Assembly (NCBI GenBank): GCA_902589475.1
Contig: CACITD010000004.1
Coordinates: 1 to 64,000 of the forward strand
DNA length: 64,000 nt
Direction: 5' to 3'
DNA from: an uncultured Alphaproteobacteria bacterium
GTDB taxonomy: Bacteria > Pseudomonadota > Alphaproteobacteria > Thalassobaculales > Thalassobaculaceae
Shown: piece by piece, positions 21,850 through 32,807 of the stretch
Numbering within the stretch: the first letter of the stretch is position 1
Layout of the letters: each line of letters opens with the position of its first letter
Position numbers and translations under genes: made by a program
Notes under the pieces: model-generated
Told to the model about the DNA's origin: nothing
Seen by the model: the letters and a program-made list of their open reading frames with translations, nothing else
Databases searched by the model: none

Positions 21850-21956
21850 AACTCAACTGCCTAAATTTTGATCGATTGCTCAATATTTCATCAATTAAAG
21901 CGTCCGAGAAACTTTAAAAACCTTTTTTAACATACTGTTATCAAATAACTTTTTAG

Positions 21957-22358
<402 letters not shown>

Positions 22359-22388
22359 AGTTATAAATCACCATAGGAAAGGAAAATT

Positions 22389-23798
22389 ATGTCAGACGTT
22401 AGCTCAGTTCTAGAAATGATTAAAGAGAACGATATACGGTTCGTTGACCTTCGGTTCACCGATCCGCGAGGAAAATGGCAACACTTAACCCAGGCAGTAT
22501 CAACAATTGACGAAGAGTCTTTAGTAGAAGGGTTCATGTTTGATGGTTCATCTATAGCAGGATGGAAAGCAATAAACGAGTCAGACATGTGCCTCAAACC
22601 CGATCTTTCTACAGCAACAATAGATCCGTTTTTCGCGCAAGCTACTTTGGTGCTGGTCTGCGATATTTCGGAACCTACCACAGGCGCCGCTTACAACCGA
22701 GATCCAAGATCGACAGCTAAAGCCGCCATCGACTATATGGCTAGTCAAGGTATTGGAGATACGGCATTTTTTGGTCCAGAAGCGGAATTCTTTGTCTTTG
22801 ACGATGTTAAATTCGATGTTCAAATGAACCGGGGATATTACGAGGTCGATAGCTCTGAAGGGCCTTACAATACAGCCCGAGAGTATGAAGAAGGGAATCC
22901 AGGCCACCGACCAGGAGTAAAGGGTGGTTATTTTCCGGTTCCTCCTGTCGACTCAGAACAAGATCTGAGAAGTGAAATGTTGGCGGTCATGGAAGAGATG
23001 GGCGTCGAAGTGGAAAAGCATCACCACGAGGTTGCACCATCGCAACATGAGTTAGGAATGAAGTTTGGAACTCTCATAGAAACAGCTGACAGCCTTCAGA
23101 CATACAAATACGTGGTACACCAAGTAGCTGCCTCTTATGGGAAAACAGCTACATTTATGCCAAAACCTGTGGCAGGCGATAACGGATCGGGCATGCACGT
23201 ACATCAGTCAATTTGGAAAAATAACGAACCGATGTTTGCAGGATCAGAATACGCGGATTTATCGGAGACCTGCTTGCATTACATTGGAGGAATAATCAAG
23301 CATGCAAGAGCTATAAATGCTTTTAGTAATTCGATAACGAATAGCTACAAGAGGTTAGTTCCGGGATTTGAGGCACCCGTTCTTTTAGCTTACTCATCTC
23401 GTAACCGGTCAGCTTCCTGCCGAATTCCCTTCGTAAGCAATCCAAAAGGAAAGCGCGTTGAAGTCCGTTTTCCTGACGCTGCAAGCAATCCCTATTTGGC
23501 TTTTTCGGCGATGCTTATGGCAGGACTAGACGGGATAAAAAATAAGATACACCCCGGTGAACCGATGGATAAAGATCTATATGAACTCCCTCCGGAGGAA
23601 TTGAAAGATATTCCGACAGTATGCGGCTCACTGAGGGAAGCTCTCTCTGCACTTGACGCGGATAGATCCTTCTTAACGCAAGGCGGTGTTTTTGATGACG
23701 ATCAAATCGACGCTTACATTGAGTTAAAAATGGAGGAAGTTCTAGCTTTTGAACAAACTCCGCATCCAATAGAATTTCAAATGTACTATTCAGTTTAA
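22389..23798 (+). CDS. glnA: Glutamine synthetase, type I
   Basis: GlnA makes glutamine from glutamate, ammonia and ATP and is a dodecamer. Motifs include [30 protein letters not shown], the metal and ammonia-site region [14 protein letters not shown], and the ATP-site segment [16 protein letters not shown]. The adenylylation Tyr398 is present in [11 protein letters not shown], so control by GlnE is expected. The 469-residue length is typical of GSI-beta. AAAGGAAAA precedes the ATG. Confidence 0.98.
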   Translation: MSDVSSVLEMIKENDIRFVDLRFTDPRGKWQHLTQAVSTIDEESLVEGFMFDGSSIAGWKAINESDMCLKPDLSTATIDPFFAQATLVLVCDISEPTTGAAYNRDPRSTAKAAIDYMASQGIGDTAFFGPEAEFFVFDDVKFDVQMNRGYYEVDSSEGPYNTAREYEEGNPGHRPGVKGGYFPVPPVDSEQDLRSEMLAVMEEMGVEVEKHHHEVAPSQHELGMKFGTLIETADSLQTYKYVVHQVAASYGKTATFMPKPVAGDNGSGMHVHQSIWKNNEPMFAGSEYADLSETCLHYIGGIIKHARAINAFSNSITNSYKRLVPGFEAPVLLAYSSRNRSASCRIPFVSNPKGKRVEVRFPDAASNPYLAFSAMLMAGLDGIKNKIHPGEPMDKDLYELPPEELKDIPTVCGSLREALSALDADRSFLTQGGVFDDDQIDAYIELKMEEVLAFEQTPHPIEFQMYYSV

Positions 23799-23821
23799 GA
23801 TCCTAAAAATTTTGTGTTAGC

Positions 23822-23851
23822 AGGAAGCCCTTGTATTAAACGGGGCTTCCT
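23822..23851 (+). terminator. Hairpin terminator after glnA
   Basis: AGGAAGCCC (23822-23830) and GGGCTTCCT (23843-23851) form a perfect nine-base-pair stem with a 12-base loop. It lies 23 bases after the glnA stop and 18 before the stop of the convergent gene. The following stretch is pyrimidine-rich rather than a clean T run, so termination strength is uncertain. Confidence 0.65.
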
Positions 23852-23869
23852 TCACAAGCCTTTCCTCTT

Positions 23870-25003
23870 TTACTGTAACTCAACATTTTCTGTAAAAAAG
23901 TCACTAGATTTTAGGCCACTGCCTGTTAAAACTACAACGGTAGTTTGATCGGAACCAATTAAATTCATTGCCCGTAACTTCTCCAATCCAACAGCAGCGC
24001 TGGCGCATGTTGGTTCGACGAAAAACCCATTTTTTGATAACTCAAGTGTAGCTTTCAAAATCTCCTCTTCAGTAACGGCTAAGCCCCCCCCCCTCGTTTT
24101 TTTCAGAATATCGATGATTTTCGGGAGTCTGATGGGTTTCTTAATCGCAGTCCCTTCAGCAATTGTTTTTGTAAAGATCAAGCTTTCTAGAGCCCCCATT
24201 CCATCTTTCCAGCACGCGACTATTGGACAACAGTTTTTCGGCTGGACAACGAATATTTTAGGCAACTTCAAAATTTGTTTTGCTTCTAATAACTCCATAA
24301 ACGCCATGTAACATCCCAAAACGTTGCTTCCAGCGCCCGTGGGAATTATTATGTTATCAGGTGCGTTGAAGCCAAGGTCTTCCCACAACTCATAACCCAA
24401 TGTTTTTGTCCCTTGTAAAAAAAAGGGGTGCCAATTGTGGCTCGCATAGAAAATATTTTTTGCCATCTCCAAGGCAGCTTGTTCCGTATTCTCTCTAGTG
24501 CCAGGGATTAAATGAATTTTTGCTCCGTAAGACTTTATCTGTGCGATCTTAGGAGGTGAGGCGTTTGATGGAGCTACTATATTAACAGAGATACCTGCGG
24601 CTGCACCGTAGGCAGCTATTGCAGCCCCCCCATTTCCTGAACTATCTTCCACCACTTCTTGGATATCTTGCTGCTTTAAAAATGACATCATTACCGAAGC
24701 TCCGCGATCCTTAAAGGAACCGGTTGGCGAGAACCACTCCAATTTAAATAAGGCTTTTGTTCCTCTATAGCGAAATGGCACTAATGGTGTACATCCCTCT
24801 CCTAAACTAACTGGATTCGGTATTTTGCACGGAAACGCTTTCTCATAACGCCAGATTGATCTGGTACTGTTTTTGATTGATTGTGGGGTAATTCCTTCAG
24901 TCTTAGAAAAACTTAATGGCGATTTTTCTTCCGAGCACCAACGAGGCTCCCATAAGTCATACTTCTTCCCACTATTTTCATCAACTAGGAAAGCTTCTTT
25001 CAT
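23870..25003 (-). CDS. Threonine synthase-like PLP-dependent enzyme
   Basis: A fold-type II PLP enzyme of 377 residues. The PLP Lys is Lys98 in SPTGSFKDRGASVMMSF, the Asn loop is EDSSGNGGAAIAAYGAAAG, and a glycine-rich phosphate loop IPTGAGSNVLG follows. These features and the N-terminal lead (YDLWEPRWCSEEKSPLSF) match threonine-synthase-family proteins. It may make threonine from phosphohomoserine or be a related lyase; thrA and thrB are not nearby. The coding strand carries a run of ten G (24084-24093) coding for Arg-Gly-Gly-Gly, a possible slippage site. Confidence 0.82.
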   Translation of the reverse strand: MKEAFLVDENSGKKYDLWEPRWCSEEKSPLSFSKTEGITPQSIKNSTRSIWRYEKAFPCKIPNPVSLGEGCTPLVPFRYRGTKALFKLEWFSPTGSFKDRGASVMMSFLKQQDIQEVVEDSSGNGGAAIAAYGAAAGISVNIVAPSNASPPKIAQIKSYGAKIHLIPGTRENTEQAALEMAKNIFYASHNWHPFFLQGTKTLGYELWEDLGFNAPDNIIIPTGAGSNVLGCYMAFMELLEAKQILKLPKIFVVQPKNCCPIVACWKDGMGALESLIFTKTIAEGTAIKKPIRLPKIIDILKKTRGGGLAVTEEEILKATLELSKNGFFVEPTCASAAVGLEKLRAMNLIGSDQTTVVVLTGSGLKSSDFFTENVELQ

Positions 25004-25155
25004 AGTCCCAAATTCCCTGTTCGACGAGGCCGACTAAACTGCCAAAGGATAGCTCACGACTGGTATATAATAACAAGATGTTGTATTTTACAAGCTACAC
25101 ATATACTTTACCGAGTGTGCATCACCCTGCAACCATTATGTTGGACCGGTAACTT

Positions 25156-27168
25156 ATGAACGACTTATTTCAATCTTTATCTAAGACAAAAGAGACGAAT
25201 TATTCCGCTAAAGATATTGAAGTTTTAGAGGGTTTAGAACCGGTAAGGCGGCGTCCAGGAATGTATATTGGAGGTACTGACCAGCAGGCAATGCATCATT
25301 TAGTTGCTGAAGTGTTGGACAACTCGATGGATGAGGCGGTAGCCGGACACGCAAACAGAATTGAATTACATTTAACGAAGGACCAATCAGTAATAGTCAC
25401 GGATAATGGTCGGGGTATTCCTGTTGATCCGCATCCAAAGTTTAAAAACAAATCTGCCCTGGAGGTTATATTAACAACGCTGCACGCTGGAGGTAAGTTT
25501 TCAGATAACGTCTACAGTACTTCGGGAGGGTTGCACGGAGTAGGAATATCCGTGGTTAATGCATTATCTGATAGCTTTATTGTGGAAATCGCTAGAGAAC
25601 AAAGATTATTTTCCCAACAGTTTAGACAAGGCGCGGCTTGTAGTAATCTTAAAGATGAAGGCCCTGTCAGAAATAGACGAGGGACTAAAATTTGTTTTCA
25701 TCCAGACCCAGAAATCTTTGGAAAAAATCTGAAATTTAAGCCTTCTACTTTGTATCAAATGGCAAAATCCAAAGCATATTTATTCAGAGGTGTGGAGATA
25801 AGATGGTCATGTGATACAGAATTAACCGCGAGTGATCCAAAAACTCCTGATGCCGAAATAATTCACTATCCAAATGGGTTAACCGATTATCTAAAAAGCG
25901 AATTACAAGAAAGAAAAATCATTGGTAACGCTGTATTTTCAAACGAAAAAGACACTGAAAAAAATGAAAGAATTGAATGGGCTATTGCTTGGCCTGAAGA
26001 CAATGACGATGGCTTTTTAAGCTCCTATTGCAATACGATTCCTACGCCACAGGGTGGAACGCATGAAGCTGGACTTAAAGCTGCCCTTCTTAAAGGAATA
26101 AGAACATATTCAGACCTATCCGGTATGACCAAACGGGTATCTCAAATAACTACGGAAGATATAACAATAGGCTGTTGCATCGCTTTGTCGACTTTTATAC
26201 GTGACCCACAATTTCAGGGCCAAACAAAAGAAAAGTTAGTAAGTGCACATGCAAATAAATTGGTAGAGCAAGCCATTAAAGACCACTTTGATCATTGGTT
26301 GTCAGGCTCTCCAGAACTAGGCAAACGGCTAATTGAGCACTTTATAGTGAAGGCAGAGGAAAGACAACGTAGACGCCAGCAAAAGGAGGTCAGCCGGAAA
26401 TCGGCAACTCGCAAGCTACGCCTCCCAGGAAAACTGACCGACTGCAGTCTTGGGGATGCTAGTGGCACAGAACTTTTTATCGTAGAAGGTGATTCTGCTG
26501 GCGGGTCGGCTAAACAAGCTCGTGATCGAAAGACCCAAGCAATACTTCCACTCAGAGGGAAAATACTTAATGTCGCAAGCGCATCGGCCGAAAAGCTTCG
26601 TGCAAACCAAGAACTTAATGATTTGATGCAAGCAATCGGTTGCGGCACTGGTGAAAATTACAGCGAAAATTCATTAAGATACGAAAAAATAATAATAATG
26701 ACCGACGCTGACGTGGACGGCGCACATATAGCCTCATTACTTATGACGTTCTTTTACAGACAAACACCCAAGCTTATTGAGAATGGCCATCTTTTCCTAG
26801 CGATGCCTCCACTTTTTAGAATAACACAAGGAGGCAAGACTTATTATGCGAAAGACGAAGCCCATAAGGACGAAATAATCAATGAACAATTATCATCAAA
26901 AACAAAAATTGAAATAAGCCGTTTCAAGGGATTGGGAGAAATGCCCGCGTCTCAATTAAAAGAGACAACGATGTGTCCAGAAAAAAGGAACCTGCTTAAA
27001 ATAACAGTGCCGAATTTAGATTGTTTAGAGACTAATTCCATGAAGTCCAAACCAATGACCCGCCTGGAGGTTGATAAAACTGTAGATACGCTGATGGGCA
27101 AAAAACCTGAGCTTAGATTTGCATACCTGCAGGAAAACGCTAAATTTGTAACATCCATTGATGTTTAA
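25156..27168 (+). CDS. parE: DNA topoisomerase IV subunit B
   Basis: ParE is the ATPase subunit of the enzyme that unlinks replicated chromosomes. The GHKL ATPase domain shows EVLDNSMDEAVAG, VTDNGRGIPVDPHPK and GGLHGVGISVVNALS. The TOPRIM domain has FIVEGDSAGGSAKQARD and MTDADVDGAHIASLL. The 670-residue length and the AYLFRGVEIRW region favour ParE over GyrB. It is convergent with the downstream reductase, leaving 12 bases between stops. Confidence 0.94.
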   Translation: MNDLFQSLSKTKETNYSAKDIEVLEGLEPVRRRPGMYIGGTDQQAMHHLVAEVLDNSMDEAVAGHANRIELHLTKDQSVIVTDNGRGIPVDPHPKFKNKSALEVILTTLHAGGKFSDNVYSTSGGLHGVGISVVNALSDSFIVEIAREQRLFSQQFRQGAACSNLKDEGPVRNRRGTKICFHPDPEIFGKNLKFKPSTLYQMAKSKAYLFRGVEIRWSCDTELTASDPKTPDAEIIHYPNGLTDYLKSELQERKIIGNAVFSNEKDTEKNERIEWAIAWPEDNDDGFLSSYCNTIPTPQGGTHEAGLKAALLKGIRTYSDLSGMTKRVSQITTEDITIGCCIALSTFIRDPQFQGQTKEKLVSAHANKLVEQAIKDHFDHWLSGSPELGKRLIEHFIVKAEERQRRRQQKEVSRKSATRKLRLPGKLTDCSLGDASGTELFIVEGDSAGGSAKQARDRKTQAILPLRGKILNVASASAEKLRANQELNDLMQAIGCGTGENYSENSLRYEKIIIMTDADVDGAHIASLLMTFFYRQTPKLIENGHLFLAMPPLFRITQGGKTYYAKDEAHKDEIINEQLSSKTKIEISRFKGLGEMPASQLKETTMCPEKRNLLKITVPNLDCLETNSMKSKPMTRLEVDKTVDTLMGKKPELRFAYLQENAKFVTSIDV

Positions 27169-27180
27169 ATTTTCAATTTA

Positions 27181-28161
27181 TTATTTTCTCTGAAGGGCAA
27201 GCCTTTCCAATTTTTCGTAATCAACTTTTGGCTCTTTGAACAACTGTTGCATCGCGAATTCCCTCGCTTTAACCATTGCAACTAAAGCTTGATTGAAAGG
27301 AACACTTATATTCAGAGATTTTGCTTCTGATACCAACGCACCATTTAATGAGTCGATTTCCGTTAAGCGGCCTGCCTCAATATGCTGTAACATTGAGGGT
27401 TTATTATATCGACTGCTTGATAAATCTTTGACGTAAGTAATCATATCTTTATTTGGTGGTCGAATACCTTTTGCTTTTACGACAGCCATAATCTCCTCTA
27501 GTATCTTTGTTTGCATTTCATCCGCAGCAGTGTTTTGGGTTATTTCACCAGAGCGAAGTCCCGTTACGGCACACAACGGATTAATACCACAATTTACTAT
27601 GAACTTGCCCCATATAACGCCAAGTATATCATTTGTTATTTGCGGACTTAATAACGCGTTTTGAAATACGTTTTCTAAGCTTTTCAATCTTGGTGAGTTA
27701 GCCCCATCTAGTTCCCCAATAAATGTCGACCCATCATTAGTATGGTTCACGTGGCCAAGATCTTCTAGTGCAGCACTATGATAACTAATTCCCCCCACGA
27801 CCCTCTTTGCTCCGAGAACTTCCGTCAAAGCTTCAATATTACCGATGCCGTTTTGAAGGGTTATAGCGTAACCGTCCGGTTTAAGCACAGTGGATGCAGA
27901 AAGAGCTGCAGATTTTGTTCCCGTAGTATGTGCGTGGAATAAGACAACATCGGCGCTATTTTTAAAATCATTCTCATTATCACTAATGTTTATTTTATGA
28001 ACTTTTTGTTTTCCTATCCCCGACAAACGGAATCCGTTTTCTTTAACTGCATTTACATGATCTCGATTAACATCTAAAAAATTCACCTTGTAACCAGCTT
28101 CGATGAGACTTAATCCGTAAACACCCCCCATCGCTCCTGCTCCTATCACACAAAACCTCAT
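27181..28161 (-). CDS. panE: 2-dehydropantoate 2-reductase family protein
   Basis: The family reduces ketopantoate to pantoate with NADPH for coenzyme A synthesis. The Rossmann motif MRFCVIGAGAMGGVYG opens the 326 residues. The C-terminal helical domain has the family Lys in WGKFIVNCGINPLCAVTG and a later Glu in the QHIEAGRLTEIDSLNGA region. Paralogues of this family act on other 2-oxo acids, so the pathway assignment is likely but not certain. Confidence 0.85.
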   Translation of the reverse strand: MRFCVIGAGAMGGVYGLSLIEAGYKVNFLDVNRDHVNAVKENGFRLSGIGKQKVHKINISDNENDFKNSADVVLFHAHTTGTKSAALSASTVLKPDGYAITLQNGIGNIEALTEVLGAKRVVGGISYHSAALEDLGHVNHTNDGSTFIGELDGANSPRLKSLENVFQNALLSPQITNDILGVIWGKFIVNCGINPLCAVTGLRSGEITQNTAADEMQTKILEEIMAVVKAKGIRPPNKDMITYVKDLSSSRYNKPSMLQHIEAGRLTEIDSLNGALVSEAKSLNISVPFNQALVAMVKAREFAMQQLFKEPKVDYEKLERLALQRK

Positions 28162-28196
28162 ACCACTTCTCCACTAAAACAAGCAAAAACCTGCCT

Positions 28197-28664
28197 TTAT
28201 AAACTTCCTCGTCTATGCATTTCTATATGCAACACTCCCTCATCATCATAAGGCTTGGAAACCGTCTGATAGTGAAGGCTATGGTAGAAGTTTTCAAGGT
28301 AGTACTGTGCATTTAATCTAATAGGACAGTGTCGATAATTCGACTCACACCACTCATGAGCTTTTTGCATAAGCTTCCTTCCTAACCCGCGATTCCTATG
28401 GTTTTTTGAAACAATAACGCGTCCGATAGACACTTCCTCATACAAAGACCCGGCGGGAAGCACTCGACAATATGCTAACAGTTTACCATTATTTATTGCC
28501 TGTATATGCTGTGAAACTATATCTAACTCGTCTATATCTTCATAAATACATTTTTGTTCAATTATGAAAATTTGCTGGCGCATTTTTAATATCTGGTGAA
28601 GCTGATGGCTGTTCAGTGCTCCAAAGTCTTGGCATTTCCATGTAAAACCCTCCGAATGATTCAA
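28197..28664 (-). CDS. elaA: GNAT acetyltransferase, ElaA family
   Basis: A 155-residue acetyltransferase-fold protein. The ElaA signature is seen in LRMRQQIFIIEQKCIYEDID-like segment (ILKMRQQIFIIEQKCIY) and the acetyl-CoA loop VSKNHRNRGLGRKLMQKA. The substrate of ElaA proteins is not known. Its start overlaps the stop of the upstream deacetylase by four bases, so the two are co-translated. Confidence 0.88.
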   Translation of the reverse strand: MNHSEGFTWKCQDFGALNSHQLHQILKMRQQIFIIEQKCIYEDIDELDIVSQHIQAINNGKLLAYCRVLPAGSLYEEVSIGRVIVSKNHRNRGLGRKLMQKAHEWCESNYRHCPIRLNAQYYLENFYHSLHYQTVSKPYDDEGVLHIEMHRRGSL

Positions 28665-29698
28665 TTTAAAACTCCATTTTTATGAATTCGCTTTAAACGT
28701 TTCTTAGCAATCGCACTGAGTGGCGCCAGCCTTATTTTTTTTTCTGCCAAATTGGCTAACCATTCCTCCAAGACACGCAATGTTGTTACTCTTGGGTGTC
28801 CAATTGCAATGGCTGTCCCCTTATCAAGGGCCACCCTCTCAACTTCTCTCAGACGACGAACTATTTCATCTTCTTTATCAATGTCGTCCAAAAAAACATC
28901 TCGCGACACTACAGGCACGTTAAGTTTATCTCCAAGTTGGCCAACAAGAGAGTTTGACGCCGTTAGAGAATCAAGAAAAAGTTGTCCAGAACTCTTTATC
29001 TGCATTAATACAATTGACATTGCTCGGTGGTCGGCCGTGAATAGACTTCCCATATGATTGTTGACACCGATCGCCCCCGGAAATGCATACAACGCCCTCG
29101 CCAATAGCTTTTTAATTTGAATTTGGTCCATATTGACCATCAATGCACCGGGGCCAGGGTCCGCGGCGCCTCTTGGCTCCATAGGCAGATGAACCAGTAG
29201 TTCATGCCCCTGAGCTCGAGCAGATTGGGTCTGATTAGCCAAGTCTTTAGCATAAGGGAGATATGACAACGTTAGAGGAGCTTTTAAACTAACAGCCCAC
29301 TTTGAATGAAGTTGATTAAGTCCCATATCATCCAAAACGATGGAAACCAACGGCCTATTTTCTGTATTCTCAAACGGTACAGCGTGCGCCATCCAACTGG
29401 CTCTGCCAATTCTTTCATCTCGTTTGAAATCAAAAACTTTTTCATTTTTAAATTGGTCTAAACTGGGTAGAGTTTTAGTTCGATCGACTGATTTCTGAGG
29501 CTCAGCAATTATACCCTCTTTTAATTCTTTGTTTACGATAAGTCGGTCTCGTTCCTCTGCTGAAGAACTAATTTTATTTGAATGGTCAGGGGGACCAATA
29601 TAAATTCCTATCGCAATTCCCAAGCTGAATACGAGCAAGCCACCGAGCGATAGAATTATCATCCTTTGAGATTTTGAAATTTTAAGAAACGAAAACAT
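28661..29698 (-). CDS. Divergent polysaccharide deacetylase family protein (YibQ-like)
   Basis: A 345-residue protein with an N-terminal membrane anchor (about residues 13-33, IILSLGGLLVFSLGIAIGIY) followed by a linker and a periplasmic catalytic-like domain. Family motifs are VSIVLDDMGLNQ, HELLVHLPMEP, GAIGVNNHMGSLFT, SGQLFLDSLTAS and GTAIAIGHPR, the hallmarks of the PF04748 divergent deacetylase family. In many Alphaproteobacteria it lies beside envC and ctpA; here it is instead paired with elaA. Its natural substrate is not established. Confidence 0.88.
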   Translation of the reverse strand: MFSFLKISKSQRMIILSLGGLLVFSLGIAIGIYIGPPDHSNKISSSAEERDRLIVNKELKEGIIAEPQKSVDRTKTLPSLDQFKNEKVFDFKRDERIGRASWMAHAVPFENTENRPLVSIVLDDMGLNQLHSKWAVSLKAPLTLSYLPYAKDLANQTQSARAQGHELLVHLPMEPRGAADPGPGALMVNMDQIQIKKLLARALYAFPGAIGVNNHMGSLFTADHRAMSIVLMQIKSSGQLFLDSLTASNSLVGQLGDKLNVPVVSRDVFLDDIDKEDEIVRRLREVERVALDKGTAIAIGHPRVTTLRVLEEWLANLAEKKIRLAPLSAIAKKRLKRIHKNGVLN

Positions 29699-29854
29699 AG
29701 CTGTAAATTATTAATTGCTTAAACTAAGTTGGAGGGCACATTTTTTCTTCTTCATTGTCGCTTTATCCTATCTCTTTCTTCCTGGCTCTCCTATTGATAT
29801 ACTTATATTACTTTACAAACTAAATCAGATCATCTGAAGGCCGCTAAACGAGAA

Positions 29855-30487
29855 ATGTTTTTGTTAATCGATAATTATGACAGTTTTACGTATAACCTAT
29901 GGCATTTTTTGGGCCAGTTAGGTGCTGATGTACGAGTCGTTCGCAATGATAAAATCACCGCTAAAGAAGCGCTTGAACTAGAACCCGAGGGTATCATAAT
30001 ATCGCCCGGCCCCTGTGATCCAGATAAGGCTGGAATAAGCTTGGAAGTCATAGAGAATGCTCCTAAAAACCTCCCCATATTTGGGGTTTGCTTGGGGCAT
30101 CAATGTATAGGTCGGGCTTTTGGGAGCAAAATAATTAGAAGTCCAACACCTATTCATGGGAAAATAAGCGCGATTAAGCATACGAACGCAGAGATCTTTA
30201 ACGGAATACCTACTAAATTTTCGGCTACACGATATCATTCACTAATCGTAGACAAAGAGAGTCTCCCAACAAGTTTAAAAATTACTGCCGAGACACATGA
30301 CGGTATAATAATGGCCTTATCCCATACGTCTCGGCCAATTCACGGTGTTCAATTTCATCCGGAAAGTATAGCCTCTGAATATGGTTATACATTAATGTCA
30401 AATTTCCTTGTAATAAGTGGATCTAAAAAAGCTTCGTTAGAAAAGTTGAATAGTCTTCAACTTAATCTTGGGAAAGCAGCAGAATGA
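29855..30487 (+). CDS. trpG: Anthranilate synthase component II (glutamine amidotransferase)
   Basis: TrpG supplies ammonia from glutamine to TrpE for anthranilate. The class I amidotransferase triad is visible: Cys79 in FGVCLGHQCIG, and the His and Glu in GVQFHPESIAS. The N-terminus MFLLIDNYDSFTYNLWHFLG is typical. Length is 210 residues. It overlaps trpD by four bases (ATGA). trpE is not in the window upstream. The family also covers PabA, and one protein may serve both roles. Confidence 0.95.
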   Translation: MFLLIDNYDSFTYNLWHFLGQLGADVRVVRNDKITAKEALELEPEGIIISPGPCDPDKAGISLEVIENAPKNLPIFGVCLGHQCIGRAFGSKIIRSPTPIHGKISAIKHTNAEIFNGIPTKFSATRYHSLIVDKESLPTSLKITAETHDGIIMALSHTSRPIHGVQFHPESIASEYGYTLMSNFLVISGSKKASLEKLNSLQLNLGKAAE

Positions 30488-31524
30488 AAGGAAAAAATTT
30501 AGACCTAAAGCCACTAATTCAAATTGTTTCCGACGGATGTTCATTAACTGAAGACCAGTCTAAAGAAGCCTTTGACATCATAATGACAGGGAATGCTACC
30601 CCGTCACAAATAGGCGGCTTTTTGATGGCCATGAGGGTAAGGGGGGAGACAACTGAAGAAATCACAGGCGCAGCACGGGCTATGCGAGAGAAAGTGATAA
30701 AAATTCACGCTCCTTCAGATGCTCTAGATACAGTTGGTACGGGCGGTGATGCATCTGGCACTTTCAATATCAGTACGGCAAGCAGTTTTGTTGTTAGCGC
30801 TGCTGGTGTGCCTATTGCTAAGCATGGAAACAAAGCCCTTTCCTCGAAAACAGGAGCAGCGGACGTTCTGAGCGAACTTGGAGTTAACCTGGATTGTGAC
30901 ATGTCAGTTATTCAAAAAGCTATGGACGAAATTGGTATTTGCTTCCTAATGGCGCCACGACACCATATGGCAATGCGCCATGTTGCAGCGAGTAGAAGTG
31001 AACTAGGCACTCGTACAATTTTCAATATTCTAGGTCCTTTGGCTAATCCTGCTTTGGTTAAAAAGCAACTAGTCGGTGTGTTTTCAGAGGCGTGGGTCGA
31101 GCCAATGGCGCATGTATTAAAAGGCTTAGGCTCTGAAAGAGCATGGGTAGTTCACGGTTCAGACGGTTTAGATGAGATCACAACTACTGGTGTCACAAAA
31201 GTAGCTGCGCTTGATAAAGGCTCAGTTTCGACATTCACCATCCATCCAGAAGATGCAAACCTAGAGTTAGCAAACCCTAAACAACTCAAGGGCGGTCTCC
31301 CTAGACAAAATGCCATGGCTCTAGCAAACCTTTTAAAGGGTGAAAGGGGTCCCTATCGCGATATCGTTCTATTTAATTCTGCAGCTGCCTTCATCATCTC
31401 ACAAAAAGTTGATAATCTTAAGGAAGGGGCCGAACTAGCCGCAGAAATGATAGATACCGGCCAAGCGAAAAAAAAATTAGATCAATTAATATCAATTACC
31501 GCGCATACCGGCAAAGAAATATGA
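30484..31524 (+). CDS. trpD: Anthranilate phosphoribosyltransferase
   Basis: TrpD transfers the phosphoribosyl group from PRPP to anthranilate. The PRPP site is [20 protein letters not shown] and the second signature is [21 protein letters not shown]. Length is 346 residues. Start and stop codons overlap trpG and trpC by four bases, so the three genes form a tight operon. Confidence 0.98.
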   Translation: MKGKNLDLKPLIQIVSDGCSLTEDQSKEAFDIIMTGNATPSQIGGFLMAMRVRGETTEEITGAARAMREKVIKIHAPSDALDTVGTGGDASGTFNISTASSFVVSAAGVPIAKHGNKALSSKTGAADVLSELGVNLDCDMSVIQKAMDEIGICFLMAPRHHMAMRHVAASRSELGTRTIFNILGPLANPALVKKQLVGVFSEAWVEPMAHVLKGLGSERAWVVHGSDGLDEITTTGVTKVAALDKGSVSTFTIHPEDANLELANPKQLKGGLPRQNAMALANLLKGERGPYRDIVLFNSAAAFIISQKVDNLKEGAELAAEMIDTGQAKKKLDQLISITAHTGKEI

Positions 31525-32327
31525 AAAACGTCTTATTAGAAATCTGCCAGCAAAAACTCATACACATAGAGAAGTGCAAACAACAAAAAACAGAAAATCA
31601 ATTACTGAAAGAGACTAAGAACGCATCAAAGCAGAGAGATTTTTTAAAAGCCTTAGAACGAAAAAGTAAACATGGTTACGGGCTTATTGGTGAGATAAAA
31701 AAAGCATCTCCTAGCAAAGGCCTTATAAGAAAAGAATTTGATGTAGTACACCTTGCAAAAGCCTACGAGGACGGAGGGGCTGCCTGCCTATCGGTCCTTA
31801 CAGATATTCCATACTTTCAAGGAGACGATAAATTCCTGCTTGCAGCTAGAGAGGCCACTTCGCTTCCGGTCTTGAGGAAAGATTTTATGCTAGACACTTA
31901 TCAAGTAATAGAATCCCGAGTTCTAGGAGCAGATTGCATTCTACTTATAATGGCAGCATTAGAGGACGATGCAGCTCAAAATTTAGAGGATTGTGCGATT
32001 GAGCTAGGAATGGATGTTCTTGTTGAAATCCATAATGAAAAAGAACTTCATCGCGCTCTTAAGCTCAAAACGAAGCTTCTTGGCGTAAATAACCGTAACT
32101 TAAAAACAATGATTACAGACATAAGCATGACAGAAAAACTTGCTTCTCTTGCGCCCACCGGAAAAATCTTAATTTCGGAAAGTGGGTTACAGACGCGGGC
32201 AGATTTACACAGAATGGCGAGTGCAGGAGCGCGATGTTTTTTAATCGGAGAATCGATAATGAAACAGAAAGATGTAGAGAACGCTACGAAGTTACTTTTA
32301 AAGAAATCAACTCAAGAAAACGTTTAA
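31521..32327 (+). CDS. trpC: Indole-3-glycerol phosphate synthase
   Basis: TrpC is the TIM-barrel enzyme that closes the indole ring. Motifs are [35 protein letters not shown] and [20 protein letters not shown]. Length is 268 residues, a stand-alone enzyme rather than a TrpC-TrpF fusion. It overlaps trpD and is followed three bases later by moaC. Confidence 0.98.
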   Translation: MKNVLLEICQQKLIHIEKCKQQKTENQLLKETKNASKQRDFLKALERKSKHGYGLIGEIKKASPSKGLIRKEFDVVHLAKAYEDGGAACLSVLTDIPYFQGDDKFLLAAREATSLPVLRKDFMLDTYQVIESRVLGADCILLIMAALEDDAAQNLEDCAIELGMDVLVEIHNEKELHRALKLKTKLLGVNNRNLKTMITDISMTEKLASLAPTGKILISESGLQTRADLHRMASAGARCFLIGESIMKQKDVENATKLLLKKSTQENV

Positions 32328-32330
32328 GAA

Positions 32331-32807
32331 ATGTCTGATTTTAATCATTTTGATGGTAAGGGAAACGCCGTAATGGTTGATGTTTCCAGCAAAGAAATAA
32401 CCGAGAGGATTGCTGTCGCTTCTTGTGATGTGCACGTAAATCCAGCGACGATGGCGTTGGTTCTGGAAGGTAGCATAAAAAAAGGTGACGTGTTATCTGT
32501 GGCGAGACTAGCTGGTATTTTAGGTGCAAAAAAAACCCCCGAACTTATTCCGCTATGCCATCCTTTAGCTCTCACATCAGCCGAGTTAAGTCTAAGGTGC
32601 GATGAAAAACTTGGCATCATCGAGATAACCTCGAAGTGCAAAATTAATGCAAGAACAGGGGTAGAAATGGAGGCCTTAATGGCTGTCAGTATAGCAGCTT
32701 TGACAATCTATGATATGTGTAAGGCTGTAGATAAAGGGATAATAATAAGCAATATAAGGCTTCTTAAAAAAACAGGTGGAAAATCGGGGCAGTGGCGTGG
32801 GAAATAA
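32331..32807 (+). CDS. moaC: Cyclic pyranopterin monophosphate synthase
   Basis: MoaC carries out the second part of the first step in molybdenum cofactor synthesis. The signature LIPLCHPLALTSAEL, the segment TGVEMEALMAVSIAALTIYDMCKA and KTGGKSGQWRG are all present in 158 residues. It sits directly after trpC and overlaps moeA, a conserved trp-moa arrangement in Alphaproteobacteria. Confidence 0.97.
   Translation: MSDFNHFDGKGNAVMVDVSSKEITERIAVASCDVHVNPATMALVLEGSIKKGDVLSVARLAGILGAKKTPELIPLCHPLALTSAELSLRCDEKLGIIEITSKCKINARTGVEMEALMAVSIAALTIYDMCKAVDKGIIISNIRLLKKTGGKSGQWRGK

Noticed and set aside
29699..29854. Possible trp attenuator or leader peptide before trpG.
   Set aside because: No Trp-codon-rich short frame and no terminator/antiterminator stems were seen.
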